From NCBI GenBank assembly GCA_024401335.1, contig JAKSLH010000023.1, forward strand, positions 1 to 44,329: 44,329 bases of DNA, given 5' to 3'. Shown here one piece after another: positions 8,852-17,197 of this stretch. Below the pieces are notes generated by a model that saw only the letters and a list, made by a program, of their open reading frames with translations, had not been told where the DNA came from and ran no database searches. This stretch comes from Bacteroidales bacterium. Its GTDB lineage: Bacteria > Bacteroidota > Bacteroidia > Bacteroidales > Marinilabiliaceae. The position numbers and the translations under genes are program-made. Position 1 is the first letter of the stretch, and each line of letters starts with the position of its first letter.

Positions 8852-9814
8852 TCACGCGTTAACGTCTTTTTTTCTGTTATAATCCCATATCTGCCATGAG
8901 TTGAACAGGTTCTGCCATAGCAGACAAGCGCCAGGTCCAATAGCCGCCTGTGGATTGAGGAACGACATAGCCATCCAGATAGAGAGCACAGTATTCTTCT
9001 GCGCCAGTCCCTGTCCAGCAGCAACACGGTCGTTGTACAGACCGCCTATCGTCTTACCAACATAGAACTGCAAGAAGACAAGAGCACCCACCACGAGACA
9101 TATCCACACGACCATCATACCTGATCCTGGTGACGACACGATACTCTTGATTATCTGAGCCGTATTGACCACCGTGCAGAGCGCCCATAGGTAGAAGCTA
9201 TAGTCTTTTGACTTCTCGGCAAGGTAGTCCTTCACCCGTGGAGCCTGCCACCATAGCAAAAGAGCAATAGCCAGAGGAGCCATGATAGTAGGGAACACAC
9301 GCGACAGGATGCGGAGGAAGAGATCGATGAAAGTAAGTTCAAGCCCCGGCTCAACAATAGGATAGACCAGAGGCACGACGACTGCCGTAAGCGAAGACGA
9401 CATCAGCGTATATGTAGTAGCCGTAGCCGCGTTACCGCCAATCTTCTGAGTAACGACAGCTCCGACGGCAGCCATAGGAGCTATGAAACAAGCCAGAAGA
9501 GCCTCGGCGAGAGGCATCCACTCGCTCTCGCGATGTGTAACGCACCACCATACGCCCAGAGCCACCTCCGTCACCTGAATAAGGATAAGCCACAGATGCC
9601 ATCGTCGTGGGCGCAAGTCCTTGGGGTCGATCTTGCAATAGGTGAAAAAGAGCATCACAAAGATGAGTGCAGGCAAGAAATATGGGAATGTTGATGCTAT
9701 GACACTCTTAGCGCCGCTCAGACATTGAACCTGAGTGAACACCATATAGCCAAGGACGCCCACCACCATTGAGATGGGGAGCGTCCAGTCTTTTATTATC
9801 TGTTTAAATGACAT
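8852..9814 (-). CDS. Membrane carrier of the bile acid:sodium symporter (BASS) fold
   Basis: The 320-residue protein is almost entirely hydrophobic, with about nine or ten predicted membrane segments. The region around residues 125-155, GGNAATATTYTLMSSSLTAVV followed by PLVYP, and the C-terminal half with SFLNPQAAIGPG match the two broken-helix repeats of the BASS family (SBF/ArsB/pantothenate-type carriers). Such proteins move organic anions with sodium. The specific substrate is not readable; taurocholate should not be assumed. The start lies only 4 bp after the dcuB stop, so the two carriers are almost certainly co-transcribed and may serve related organic-acid traffic. Confidence 0.75.
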   Translation of the reverse strand: MSFKQIIKDWTLPISMVVGVLGYMVFTQVQCLSGAKSVIASTFPYFLPALIFVMLFFTYCKIDPKDLRPRRWHLWLILIQVTEVALGVWWCVTHRESEWMPLAEALLACFIAPMAAVGAVVTQKIGGNAATATTYTLMSSSLTAVVVPLVYPIVEPGLELTFIDLFLRILSRVFPTIMAPLAIALLLWWQAPRVKDYLAEKSKDYSFYLWALCTVVNTAQIIKSIVSSPGSGMMVVWICLVVGALVFLQFYVGKTIGGLYNDRVAAGQGLAQKNTVLSIWMAMSFLNPQAAIGPGACLLWQNLFNSWQIWDYNRKKDVNA

Positions 9815-9818
9815 CTTA

Positions 9819-11192
9819 TCAATAGAAAAGCATTGTCAAAGTATATCCAACGATAGTAGATACGATAACGCTGACAAGTCCCGGCATCATAAACGAGTGA
9901 TTAAGCAGATATTTACCAATCACCGTTGTGCCCGAGCGGTCGAAGTTGACCGTAGCGATATCCGAAGGATAGTTAGGGATGAAGAAATATCCATATACCG
10001 AAGGCAGTACACCTAGGAGCACTGGTCCAGGTATGCCAAGCGAATAGGCCAAAGGAAGCATAGCCACGACAACAGCGCCCTGTGAATTGATTAGTACCGA
10101 CACAGCGAAGAACGCCAACGCTATAGCCCAAGGATAAGCGGTAACAATATCACCAAGACCAGCCTTCATCTCTTCGAGGTAGTTGCTGAAGTAAGTATCA
10201 GCCAACCAAGCGATGCCATAGATAGCTACGACAGCCACCATACCCGACTGCCACACAGCACCCAAAACGGCCTTCTTAGGCTGAGCCTTAGCAAGGATGA
10301 TCATGAATGCAGCCGCAGCGATCATCACGATCTGAATGATAAGATTCATAGCCAAAGGCTTAGTTATAGGATTACCGTCGGCATCCACCTTACCTGTTGT
10401 AAACTCAGGACGTATGTCGCAACCCGCGATCTGACAGACAGAGAAGAGCACGATACAGCCCAAAGCCACGAGGAAGATATATACTGACATCTTTGCCTCC
10501 TTAGAGACCTCCTTGTCGAGCAATGTTGCAGTATTGCCATACATATACTTGTAGGTTTCAGGATCTTGGCAACGAGCCTGGAACTTAGGGTCCTTGTCGA
10601 GGTCGAGACCACGATGATAACTCATTGCAGCAGCAGCCATCAGACCGCAGAGACAGGCAGGTATTGTAATACCGATAACCTGGAGGTTCGAAACCTCGAA
10701 GCCATTAGCTGAAGAGATGATGACAAACGACGCCACAGCGGCGGCAATAGGCGAACATGTAATACCAACCTGAGACGCGATACTTGCCACACCGCAAGGA
10801 CGTTCAGGACGAATACCCTTCTTAAGAGCGATATCACAGATGATAGGCATAAGAGTATAGACCACATGTCCGGTACCCACCATAACAGTGAGGAAGAACG
10901 TACAGAGTGGAGCCAAGAATGTTATCGAATCAGGATGCTTACGCAGCAGCTTCTCCGCCAGCTGAATCATCCAGTCCATACCACCAGCCGCCTGGAGCAT
11001 ACCTGCACATGTCACCGCTGCGATGATGATATAGATGACATCTGTAGGAGGAGTACCCGGCTTCATCTGAAAACCAAATACAAGGATAGCCAAACCGATG
11101 CCAGATATGGCACCCAAGGCAAGAGACCCATAACGCGAACCGACATATAGAGCGAGAAGCACTACGAGCAGTTCAAGAATCATTTCTAACAT
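9819..11192 (-). CDS. dcuB: Anaerobic C4-dicarboxylate transporter, DcuA/DcuB family
   Basis: The 457-residue polytopic membrane protein matches the Dcu family along its length. Diagnostic stretches are TPPTDVIYIIIAAVTCAGML, MVGTGHVVYTLMPII, and the C-terminal PSVYGYFFIPNYPSD with DIATVNFDRSGTT. Dcu carriers exchange fumarate, malate or aspartate for succinate and support fumarate respiration, the main anaerobic route of Bacteroidales. A hydrophilic loop near residues 205-230 separates the two halves. Translation could begin at MLEM (11192) or at the second methionine (11183). It is the first gene of a two-gene operon with the BASS-type carrier. DcuA and DcuB cannot be separated safely from sequence alone. 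Confidence 0.9.
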   Translation of the reverse strand: MLEMILELLVVLLALYVGSRYGSLALGAISGIGLAILVFGFQMKPGTPPTDVIYIIIAAVTCAGMLQAAGGMDWMIQLAEKLLRKHPDSITFLAPLCTFFLTVMVGTGHVVYTLMPIICDIALKKGIRPERPCGVASIASQVGITCSPIAAAVASFVIISSANGFEVSNLQVIGITIPACLCGLMAAAAMSYHRGLDLDKDPKFQARCQDPETYKYMYGNTATLLDKEVSKEAKMSVYIFLVALGCIVLFSVCQIAGCDIRPEFTTGKVDADGNPITKPLAMNLIIQIVMIAAAAFMIILAKAQPKKAVLGAVWQSGMVAVVAIYGIAWLADTYFSNYLEEMKAGLGDIVTAYPWAIALAFFAVSVLINSQGAVVVAMLPLAYSLGIPGPVLLGVLPSVYGYFFIPNYPSDIATVNFDRSGTTVIGKYLLNHSFMMPGLVSVIVSTIVGYTLTMLFY

Positions 11193-11360
11193 ATCATTAT
11201 CATTTTATCTTTTACACACGCTTTTAAAAGCATAACTAAGTAACTACATTATTTTGAACCAAGCAAGCAATCTGTTAACATTTTTTATTTCTCACGACGC
11301 AGTAGATCGACGGATATTAGCACAATTATTGCAGGTCAGCAATAACAGCTATCGACATCA

Positions 11361-11390
11361 TTTGATTTTAGCTTAAAACACATATCTTTG
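11361..11390 (+). promoter_or_regulatory. Promoter of the DUF2807 gene
   Basis: TTTG at 11361-11364, an 18-nt spacer and TATCTTTG at 11383-11390 give a near-consensus Bacteroidota promoter. The -7 box ends 5 bp before the ATG at 11396, so the transcript would be leaderless or nearly so. Confidence 0.6.
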
Positions 11391-11395
11391 TAATC

Positions 11396-12100
11396 ATGAA
11401 GCATATCCTGACCATATTGCTAATGCTGTTTTCCATCGCCACCTTCTCCCAGGGTGTGAGCAGCAGGGAAGTCACCAAGCTCCCTCATTTCGAGCGTATC
11501 AGACTTGCGTCGGGCATCAATCTGACCATCGTAAAAGGTGACAAAACCAAGCTAACCATCAAAGGCGAGCGTACCGTCATATCGCAAGTTGTCTGTCAGG
11601 TCATCGAAGGCGAGCTAGCCATCTTCGCCACAAAATTCCACTACAAGAAGTCGAAAAGGATTGATATAGTGATGGAGGTAGATAGCGCCATCACCGAGAT
11701 ATATGGCACTTCGGGCAACAAGGTGCGTTGCGAGATGCCGATACCATGTGAGAGCCTCACCTTAACGGCCCGCTATGGCTGCGACTTCTTTGTCAACGTC
11801 AAGGCCGACTACATTAAAGCCAAGGCATATATAGGCAGTGACATACGACTGGTAGGCACAGCAACGAAAGCCGACATGTTTGCCGAGAACGCCAGCACCA
11901 TTCGTGCTTTCAACCTTGCCACTCAGAGAAATTTCGTTGCCGCCACAATATCATCAAGTGTCGATGTGAGCGTAAGTGACGTCATCAACGTATCTTCCAC
12001 CGACGACTGCACTGTGCGCTACAAAGGCACACCTTCCTCACAACAAATAAACGCCATCGGCGACAGCAAGGTTTATGCTGTTGACGATGACGCTATATAG
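11396..12100 (+). CDS. Exported DUF2807 (head GIN domain) protein
   Basis: The 234-residue protein has a Sec signal peptide (KHILTILLMLFSIATFSQG) followed by a right-handed beta-helix type domain of the DUF2807 / putative auto-transporter adhesin head GIN family. Typical features are the opening HFERIRLASGINLTIVKGDKTKLTIKG split over the first strands, and repeated rungs rich in small residues (ITEIYGTSGNKV, KAKAYIGSDIRLVG, NASTIRAF, ISSSVDVSVSD). The function of the family is not established; an envelope location follows from the signal peptide. It is a single gene convergent with ung. Confidence 0.85.
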   Translation: MKHILTILLMLFSIATFSQGVSSREVTKLPHFERIRLASGINLTIVKGDKTKLTIKGERTVISQVVCQVIEGELAIFATKFHYKKSKRIDIVMEVDSAITEIYGTSGNKVRCEMPIPCESLTLTARYGCDFFVNVKADYIKAKAYIGSDIRLVGTATKADMFAENASTIRAFNLATQRNFVAATISSSVDVSVSDVINVSSTDDCTVRYKGTPSSQQINAIGDSKVYAVDDDAI

Positions 12101-12123
12101 TCTTTCTTTTATTATCCTCTATC

Positions 12124-12786
12124 CTACCAGTCTATCTCTGTCTGCCCTGTCGACCTGAGATACTGGTTGGCTTTGCTGAAATGCTTACATCCAAAGAAGC
12201 CTCTGTATGACGACAAAGGCGACGGGTGCGGCGCAGTGAGTATCAGATGGCGATTAGGATCGATCATTGCACTCTTGCGTATGGCATACGACCCCCAAAG
12301 CATGAAAACAATATTGCTACGCGACTGCGCCAGCCTTGCTATCACGTTGTCTGTAAATGTCTCCCATCCATGCCCCTGATGCGAAGCTGCCATGTGGGCC
12401 CTCACAGTCAATGTGGCGTTGAGCAGCAATACGCCTTGCTTTGCCCAGCGCTCCAGGTTGCCCGATACGGGCACAGGCTTATGCAGGTCATCGGATATCT
12501 CCTTGAAGATATTGACGAGCGAAGGTGGTTGCTTGATGCCGTCGTTGACTGAGAAGCATAGGCCATTGGCCTGACCTACATCGTGATATGGATCCTGACC
12601 AAGTATCACTACTTTCACCTGGTCTAGCGGACATTCGTTGAAAGCGTTGAAAATCTGTGCTGCTGGCGGGAACACCAGTGTAGTCTCATATTCTGAACGC
12701 ACAAACTGTGTGAGTTCCTGGAAATAAGGGCTGTCAAATTCTGGCTGTAACAATGACTGCCACGACTCATGTATCTTAACTTGCAT
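12124..12786 (-). CDS. ung: Uracil-DNA glycosylase, family 1
   Basis: This enzyme removes uracil from DNA as the first step of base excision repair. Both catalytic motifs are present: GQDPYHD with the water-activating aspartate in motif A, and HPSPLSSYRGFFGCKHF in motif B. The intermediate LLLNATLTVRAHMAASHQGHGW and VFMLWGSYA segments are also typical. I choose the start at 12786 (MQVKIHESW), the usual N terminus, giving 221 residues. An upstream in-frame ATG at 12810 would overlap the preceding peptidase gene by 11 bp and add an atypical MPFNLERY extension. Confidence 0.95.
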   Translation of the reverse strand: MQVKIHESWQSLLQPEFDSPYFQELTQFVRSEYETTLVFPPAAQIFNAFNECPLDQVKVVILGQDPYHDVGQANGLCFSVNDGIKQPPSLVNIFKEISDDLHKPVPVSGNLERWAKQGVLLLNATLTVRAHMAASHQGHGWETFTDNVIARLAQSRSNIVFMLWGSYAIRKSAMIDPNRHLILTAPHPSPLSSYRGFFGCKHFSKANQYLRSTGQTEIDW

Positions 12787-12799
12787 ATATCTCTCTAGG

Positions 12800-14713
12800 T
12801 TAAAGGGCATAATCGCGTGAATATCTTAGCATCTGCTCTATGTATGTCTCATCATAGCTTATCTTGACATCTACAACAACACCACTCTCGTTCTTCACTA
12901 GCTCCATCTTAGGATTTACGAAGCCGCTGAACGGAGCTACGTTGAGGGCCGCATAGCGTTCGCGCACCTCATGATGCAGAGCCTTGTCGGTCTTCACGCC
13001 ATAGCCTTCTACTATAGCCTTAGCAGCCTCATAGTCGCCCGTCGACTTGATGCGCTGTATCTCACGAAGCAACTGACCGAAGAGATCACGAAGAGCCTCA
13101 TAGTCGCTTATCACCACATAATGCTTGCCTTCGCGTTCCACGATCTTTGCGGTGCCCATCTTCTCCGCTCTCTCAATCACCCATTTGCTTATGAGCTGAC
13201 GGTTGCGCATGTGAGCCTCCTCTATGTCCTTACCCTCTTCTATGCGAGCCATCTGCACGAGAAGTCCGCCTCTGAGATAAGCATCATAATGAGCCCAGGC
13301 CGCATCCTTACAAGGCGCTACACCTATCTCCTGCATCTTGTCGTCGGCCATGAAATAGAGCGCGAACAAATCGGCCCTAGCCTCCTCTATCGTACTGCCA
13401 TAGGCCTTAAGATTATCGAGAGTCACGCCCTCAGCCATCTGTCCAGAACCATGGCCGAGACATTCATGGAGCTGCGTGTGCAACTCATCGGCTATCTCAC
13501 CATATTTCTGCTGGCGAGCCACCTCTTCGTCTGTAGCGGCAAACTCCTTGAGCACCGCTCCACCTTTAGCAGCTTCGGCATAGGCATGTGTTATGTTGGC
13601 CAGCGAAATCGACTTAGAGCCATACTGCTCACGTATCCAGTCGGCATTTGGAAGGTTAACGCCTATAGGTGTCGCTGGATAACAGTCACCACCGAGCATG
13701 ACCGCACTTATGACATTCATGCTCACGCCCGTCACCTCTTTCTTTCGCCATTCGGGATCTATTGGCGAATGATCTTCAAACCATTGTGCATTGCGCGATA
13801 TGAGCTCTATCTGCTTCGACGCATCAGCGTCAACAAGTTCTACTATCGACTCCCATGTGGCTTTCAATCCCAATGGGTCGTTATATACCTCGATAAAACC
13901 ATTGATGAAGTCAACATATGAATCTTTCTGCTGAACCCACTTGATATTGAACTCGTCGAAATCCTTCAAGTCGCCCGACTTATAGTATTTTATGAGCAGC
14001 CTTATTACCTCAGCCTGCTTCTCATCTTCAGCATATTCTACGGCCTTATCGAGCCAATAGACTATCTTCTGTATCGCCGAGTCATACATGCCTCCCAAAC
14101 GCCATACTCGCTCTATTATCGTGCCGTCTTCCAGTTTCTTCACCTGGCTGTTGAGCGGATTGGTTCCTGTTGTTGCATATAGATGCTCCACCTCGTCCTG
14201 GGTGACTTTACGATAGAAATTAACGGCAGAGGTCTTTACCAGATCTTCTCCTTCCTTGAGATTCACTTTCTTGGCATCAAATGACGGATTGAACAGGACC
14301 GGCTCGAAACGGGCGATAATCTCATCTGGCGTCTTGCCTACCTTCGACAGGAATACATCAACGGGTACCTTACCCACCCATCTCTTGAATTCTTCCTGAG
14401 TGAACGATGGAGTGAACTTGTCGTTGCTATAGTGATGATATATGCCGTTGGCAAACCATATCTTTTTCAGGAACTCTTCTAGTCGTGTATCCTGGTTGTA
14501 AGCATAGAGACATTCCATGACCTTACGCATCAACAGACTCTCATGACCGTTCTGATGCCAGAAGATGTCTCGTCCCCATAACGCGGCCTCCGAAAGGCAA
14601 TACAAGAGTTTCTTCTTCAGCAGAGTCAGTTCCTCAAAACCAGGCACCTTATAACGCAAGATGCGTATATCGGCAAATCTATCTATGATAGCATCATTTT
14701 CTGTTGTCTTCAT
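12800..14713 (-). CDS. M49 family metallopeptidase (dipeptidyl peptidase III type)
   Basis: The zinc motif HECLGH (HExxGH, diagnostic for M49) occurs near residue 420, and the second metal motif EEARAD follows about 35 residues later; together they define the family. The protein is a zinc aminopeptidase-like enzyme that releases dipeptides from N termini. At about 637 residues it is shorter than the eukaryotic DPP III but usual for Bacteroidota members. No signal peptide is seen, so a cytoplasmic location is expected. The start at 14713 (MKTTEN) is preferred because GGAGAG lies just upstream; in-frame ATGs at 14725 and 14737 are alternatives. ung follows within 15 bp, suggesting co-transcription. 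Confidence 0.9.
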   Translation of the reverse strand: MKTTENDAIIDRFADIRILRYKVPGFEELTLLKKKLLYCLSEAALWGRDIFWHQNGHESLLMRKVMECLYAYNQDTRLEEFLKKIWFANGIYHHYSNDKFTPSFTQEEFKRWVGKVPVDVFLSKVGKTPDEIIARFEPVLFNPSFDAKKVNLKEGEDLVKTSAVNFYRKVTQDEVEHLYATTGTNPLNSQVKKLEDGTIIERVWRLGGMYDSAIQKIVYWLDKAVEYAEDEKQAEVIRLLIKYYKSGDLKDFDEFNIKWVQQKDSYVDFINGFIEVYNDPLGLKATWESIVELVDADASKQIELISRNAQWFEDHSPIDPEWRKKEVTGVSMNVISAVMLGGDCYPATPIGVNLPNADWIREQYGSKSISLANITHAYAEAAKGGAVLKEFAATDEEVARQQKYGEIADELHTQLHECLGHGSGQMAEGVTLDNLKAYGSTIEEARADLFALYFMADDKMQEIGVAPCKDAAWAHYDAYLRGGLLVQMARIEEGKDIEEAHMRNRQLISKWVIERAEKMGTAKIVEREGKHYVVISDYEALRDLFGQLLREIQRIKSTGDYEAAKAIVEGYGVKTDKALHHEVRERYAALNVAPFSGFVNPKMELVKNESGVVVDVKISYDETYIEQMLRYSRDYAL

Positions 14714-14781
14714 ATTTCTCTCCATCTTATATCGCAAAGTTACAAAATATATCGTTTGGGCACACTTTTAGCTACAAACTA

Positions 14782-15279
14782 TCAGAAACGGCACATCATG
14801 GTATATCCATCCATTATCCATTTGCCATCGGCTATCGCTATGTCCCACTCTTCCTCTATTTCAAAGCCTAGATGTCTGTAGAATGCTACGGCCTCATTTC
14901 TACGATTGACATGTAGCCTGATGACAAACGACGAGACTTCCTGTTTCCCGATGACTGCTTTTATGTGCTCAAACAATGCTCTCCCATATCCTCTGCCCTT
15001 GCTTCGTGGTGCGAGATATATCTTGTCGAGCATCCATTGCCCATCGCCCATAGGATAGATAGCTGCATATCCTCTCTCCTTGCCTTCGTCCTCTAAAATG
15101 AAATAACGACTATTCTGTTCTTGGAATTGTCTTTCCAGACTCTCTGTTGAATACATCTCATTTAGCGAATAGCGGTTCTGCTCCTCTGTGTGTATCTCCG
15201 CATAAGCTGGCATGTAAAACTGCTCCGCTAGGTTCTGCAACATGGGTATGTCGCCTATATTTGCTTCGCGTATGGTCAT
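14782..15279 (-). CDS. GNAT family N-acetyltransferase
   Basis: The roughly 165-residue protein has the GNAT acetyl-CoA pyrophosphate loop in LDKIYLAPRSKGRGYGRALFE (R/Q-x-x-G-x-G/A) and the C-terminal RNEAVAFYRHLGFEIEEE motif. It starts as most GNATs do, MTIREANIGDIPML, so I place the start at 15279 rather than at the ATG eight codons upstream. The acceptor substrate (small molecule or protein N terminus or lysine) cannot be deduced. It lies divergently from the nitroreductase gene with a short shared promoter region. Confidence 0.9.
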   Translation of the reverse strand: MTIREANIGDIPMLQNLAEQFYMPAYAEIHTEEQNRYSLNEMYSTESLERQFQEQNSRYFILEDEGKERGYAAIYPMGDGQWMLDKIYLAPRSKGRGYGRALFEHIKAVIGKQEVSSFVIRLHVNRRNEAVAFYRHLGFEIEEEWDIAIADGKWIMDGYTMMCRF

Positions 15280-15357
15280 CGCTTTTTTTGTTGTAACGAA
15301 CACAAAGATACAACTAATTCATATTTCGACACTAAAGCTTTTTTGCAAAAAGATTTG

Positions 15358-15365
15358 TATGTTTG
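15358..15365 (+). promoter_or_regulatory. -7 box of the nitroreductase gene
   Basis: TATGTTTG at 15358-15365 fits TAnnTTTG and lies 25 bp before the chosen start codon at 15391. The upstream TTTTG at 15341-15345 is too close for a standard -33 element. Confidence 0.45.
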
Positions 15366-15390
15366 CCGACAAATAAATCAACGATTCAAA

Positions 15391-16017
15391 ATGAAGAAAA
15401 TTCTAGCTCTTATCGCCGCAGCGACTCTCATGTCGGCCTGCAATCCATCGGTCAGCATTGATATGACTATCGACAAGTCGGATGTGGCAACCGACATTAT
15501 GATGTCACGCCGCAGCATACGCCACTATCAGGACAAGGCCATAAGCCGCGACACTCTCGACGCAATACTCCAATGTGGCATCAACGCCCCTAACGGACGA
15601 GGCATGCAGGCCTATGAGGTGCGTGTAATCAACTCTGTTTCACTCATCGACTCAATCACAGCGGCCGTGCTCAGCGACATGCCTGACCTCGGCAAAAAGC
15701 CCGGTTTCAAGAACATCTTTGTCGATGCGCCATGCGTGGTATTCATTGCCTGTGACAGAAGCTACGACTTGTCACAGGTTGACTGCGGCCTTCTTGGCGA
15801 GAACATCATGCTCTCTGCATGGTCGAAAGGCATAGGCTCGTGCTGTCTCGGCAGTTCTGTCCGTTGGATGAAGGACTCTCCATCGGCAGCTCCATATATG
15901 CAACGACTCGGGTTCTCCGAAGGCTATGACCTACTCTATTGCATAGCTCTTGGCTACCCTGACGAAACGCCTGACGCTAAGCCAAGAAACGCTCAGAAAG
16001 TGGTATATGTGGAATAA
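15391..16017 (+). CDS. Lipoprotein nitroreductase-family oxidoreductase
   Basis: The start at 15391 gives a 208-residue protein beginning with a lipoprotein signal, KKILALIAAATLMSAC, with the lipobox LMSAC. The mature part is a nitroreductase-fold flavoprotein: the FMN-contacting SRRSIRHYQDKAI motif, INAPNGRGMQAYEVRVI, and the C-terminal GIGSCCLGS and ALGYPDE segments. Such enzymes reduce nitro, quinone or flavin substrates with NAD(P)H, usually in the cytosol. Placement outside the inner membrane raises the question of its electron donor. No acidic lipoprotein export signal follows the cysteine, so a periplasm-facing anchor is more likely than surface exposure. The exonuclease gene begins 29 bp later. 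Confidence 0.88.
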   Translation: MKKILALIAAATLMSACNPSVSIDMTIDKSDVATDIMMSRRSIRHYQDKAISRDTLDAILQCGINAPNGRGMQAYEVRVINSVSLIDSITAAVLSDMPDLGKKPGFKNIFVDAPCVVFIACDRSYDLSQVDCGLLGENIMLSAWSKGIGSCCLGSSVRWMKDSPSAAPYMQRLGFSEGYDLLYCIALGYPDETPDAKPRNAQKVVYVE

Positions 16018-16046
16018 GACAATATACTAATAACGACAACATATAG

Positions 16047-16535
16047 ATGAAAGATTTTGTAGCAATAGATTTTGAGACAGCCAACAGCGAGCGTACCTCG
16101 GTATGCTCTGTTGGCATTGTCATATACAGAAACGGAATAAAAGTCGATGAGTTCTACTCTCTCATCAAGCCCGAACCGGAATACTACAACTACCATTGCT
16201 CACAGGTCCATGGTCTGACAGCCGAGGACACACAAGATGCACCTATATTCCCCGACGTATGGAAACGTATCGCTCCTAAAATCGAGGGACTGCCTCTCGT
16301 TGCCCACAACAAAGCCTTCGACGAGAGCTGCCTTAAGGCAGTGTTTCGATGCTACCAGATGGACTATCCTGATTATAGGTTCTATTGCACTCTTAAAAAG
16401 TCACGTGAGGTATGGCCCGAAGGTCGTCACAACCTCGATGTCATAGCCGCTAAATGTGGCTACAACCTACTCAACCACCACCACGCACTCGCCGACGCCG
16501 ACGCCTGCGCCGCCATAGCACTCGAGATACTATAA
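16047..16535 (+). CDS. DnaQ-like 3'-5' exonuclease
   Basis: The 162-residue protein consists only of a DEDDh exonuclease domain. Exo I is FVAIDFETANSERTSVCSVG (D and E), Exo II is LVAHNKAFDESCLKA, and Exo III carries the catalytic histidine and aspartate in NHHHALADADACAAI. It belongs to the stand-alone relatives of the DNA polymerase III epsilon subunit; it could trim DNA or RNA 3' ends in repair or turnover. There is no BRCT, helicase or polymerase-binding tail. It is probably co-transcribed with the nitroreductase, though no functional link is evident. Confidence 0.9.
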   Translation: MKDFVAIDFETANSERTSVCSVGIVIYRNGIKVDEFYSLIKPEPEYYNYHCSQVHGLTAEDTQDAPIFPDVWKRIAPKIEGLPLVAHNKAFDESCLKAVFRCYQMDYPDYRFYCTLKKSREVWPEGRHNLDVIAAKCGYNLLNHHHALADADACAAIALEIL

Positions 16536-16561
16536 AAGCCCCTCGTTACCACAGGGAATAG

Positions 16562-16602
16562 GATAAAAAAAGGCTCCAATGCATAAGCAAAGGAACCCTT
16601 TT
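16562..16602 (-). terminator. Terminator of the carboxylase operon
   Basis: On the minus strand AAAAGGGTTCC pairs, with one bulge and one G-U, with GGAGCCTTTTTTT. It lies about 40 bp past the stop of the biotin carrier gene. Confidence 0.6.
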
Positions 16603-16639
16603 ATCATAAGACAGCGACAATGGTCGCTTGTCACACTAT

Positions 16640-17167
16640 CTAAGCCTTCTTTACCTCAACAAGCAAGTCGTCCTTGCCCACCGTGATGCCAGCCTTGACC
16701 TTCACCGCAGTAACAACACCCTTAGATGATGTAGTGAGCGAGTTCTGCATCTTCATAGCCTCGAGCACGAGCAATGTGTCGCCAGGATTTACCTCCTGAC
16801 CTACCTCTACGGCTACACTGACAATCTTACCTGGCATTGGAGCACGAAGCTCTTCTGTGTCGCTTACAGGACGGTTAGCTGCAAGAATCTGACGACGCTT
16901 CAATGAGAATGGGGTTTCAATTGTGAAGTTATAGCTTACACCATTTACCATCACCTCATAGTTGTTCTGACGTACAGATACTATCTCTACCGGATAACGA
17001 ACACCTTCGCATGCGAAGAACAAGAATCCATCGGCCTCTTCGATAATCTCAACCTTGAGCTTCTGTCCCTTGGTGCTGAACTCATAGCTGTTCTTCACCT
17101 GGAATTCATAGGTCTCTTCATTTTTGCTGACAGCAATGAGAGTTCTATTTTGTATATTGCTTTCCAT
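16640..17167 (-). CDS. Biotin carboxyl carrier subunit of propionyl/methylmalonyl-CoA carboxylase
   Basis: The 175-residue protein ends in a biotinyl domain with the biotinylated lysine in LVLEAMKMQN and the preceding APMPGKIVSVAVEVGQEV strand. The first 100 residues (EEADGFLFFACEGVRYPVEI, YEVMVNGVSYNFTIE) resemble the beta-barrel BT region that docks carrier and carboxyltransferase in acyl-CoA carboxylases. It carries carboxy-biotin between the two catalytic subunits encoded just upstream. It is the last gene of a four-gene operon, 31 bp after the biotin carboxylase gene. Confidence 0.92.
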   Translation of the reverse strand: MESNIQNRTLIAVSKNEETYEFQVKNSYEFSTKGQKLKVEIIEEADGFLFFACEGVRYPVEIVSVRQNNYEVMVNGVSYNFTIETPFSLKRRQILAANRPVSDTEELRAPMPGKIVSVAVEVGQEVNPGDTLLVLEAMKMQNSLTTSSKGVVTAVKVKAGITVGKDDLLVEVKKA

Positions 17168-17197
17168 TATTATCTGTTTAAATGCGAGATTATTGAA

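Noticed and set aside
12787-12810. Longer Ung beginning MPFNLERY
   Set aside because: It overlaps the peptidase gene and lacks family similarity; MQVKIHESW matches the usual Ung start.
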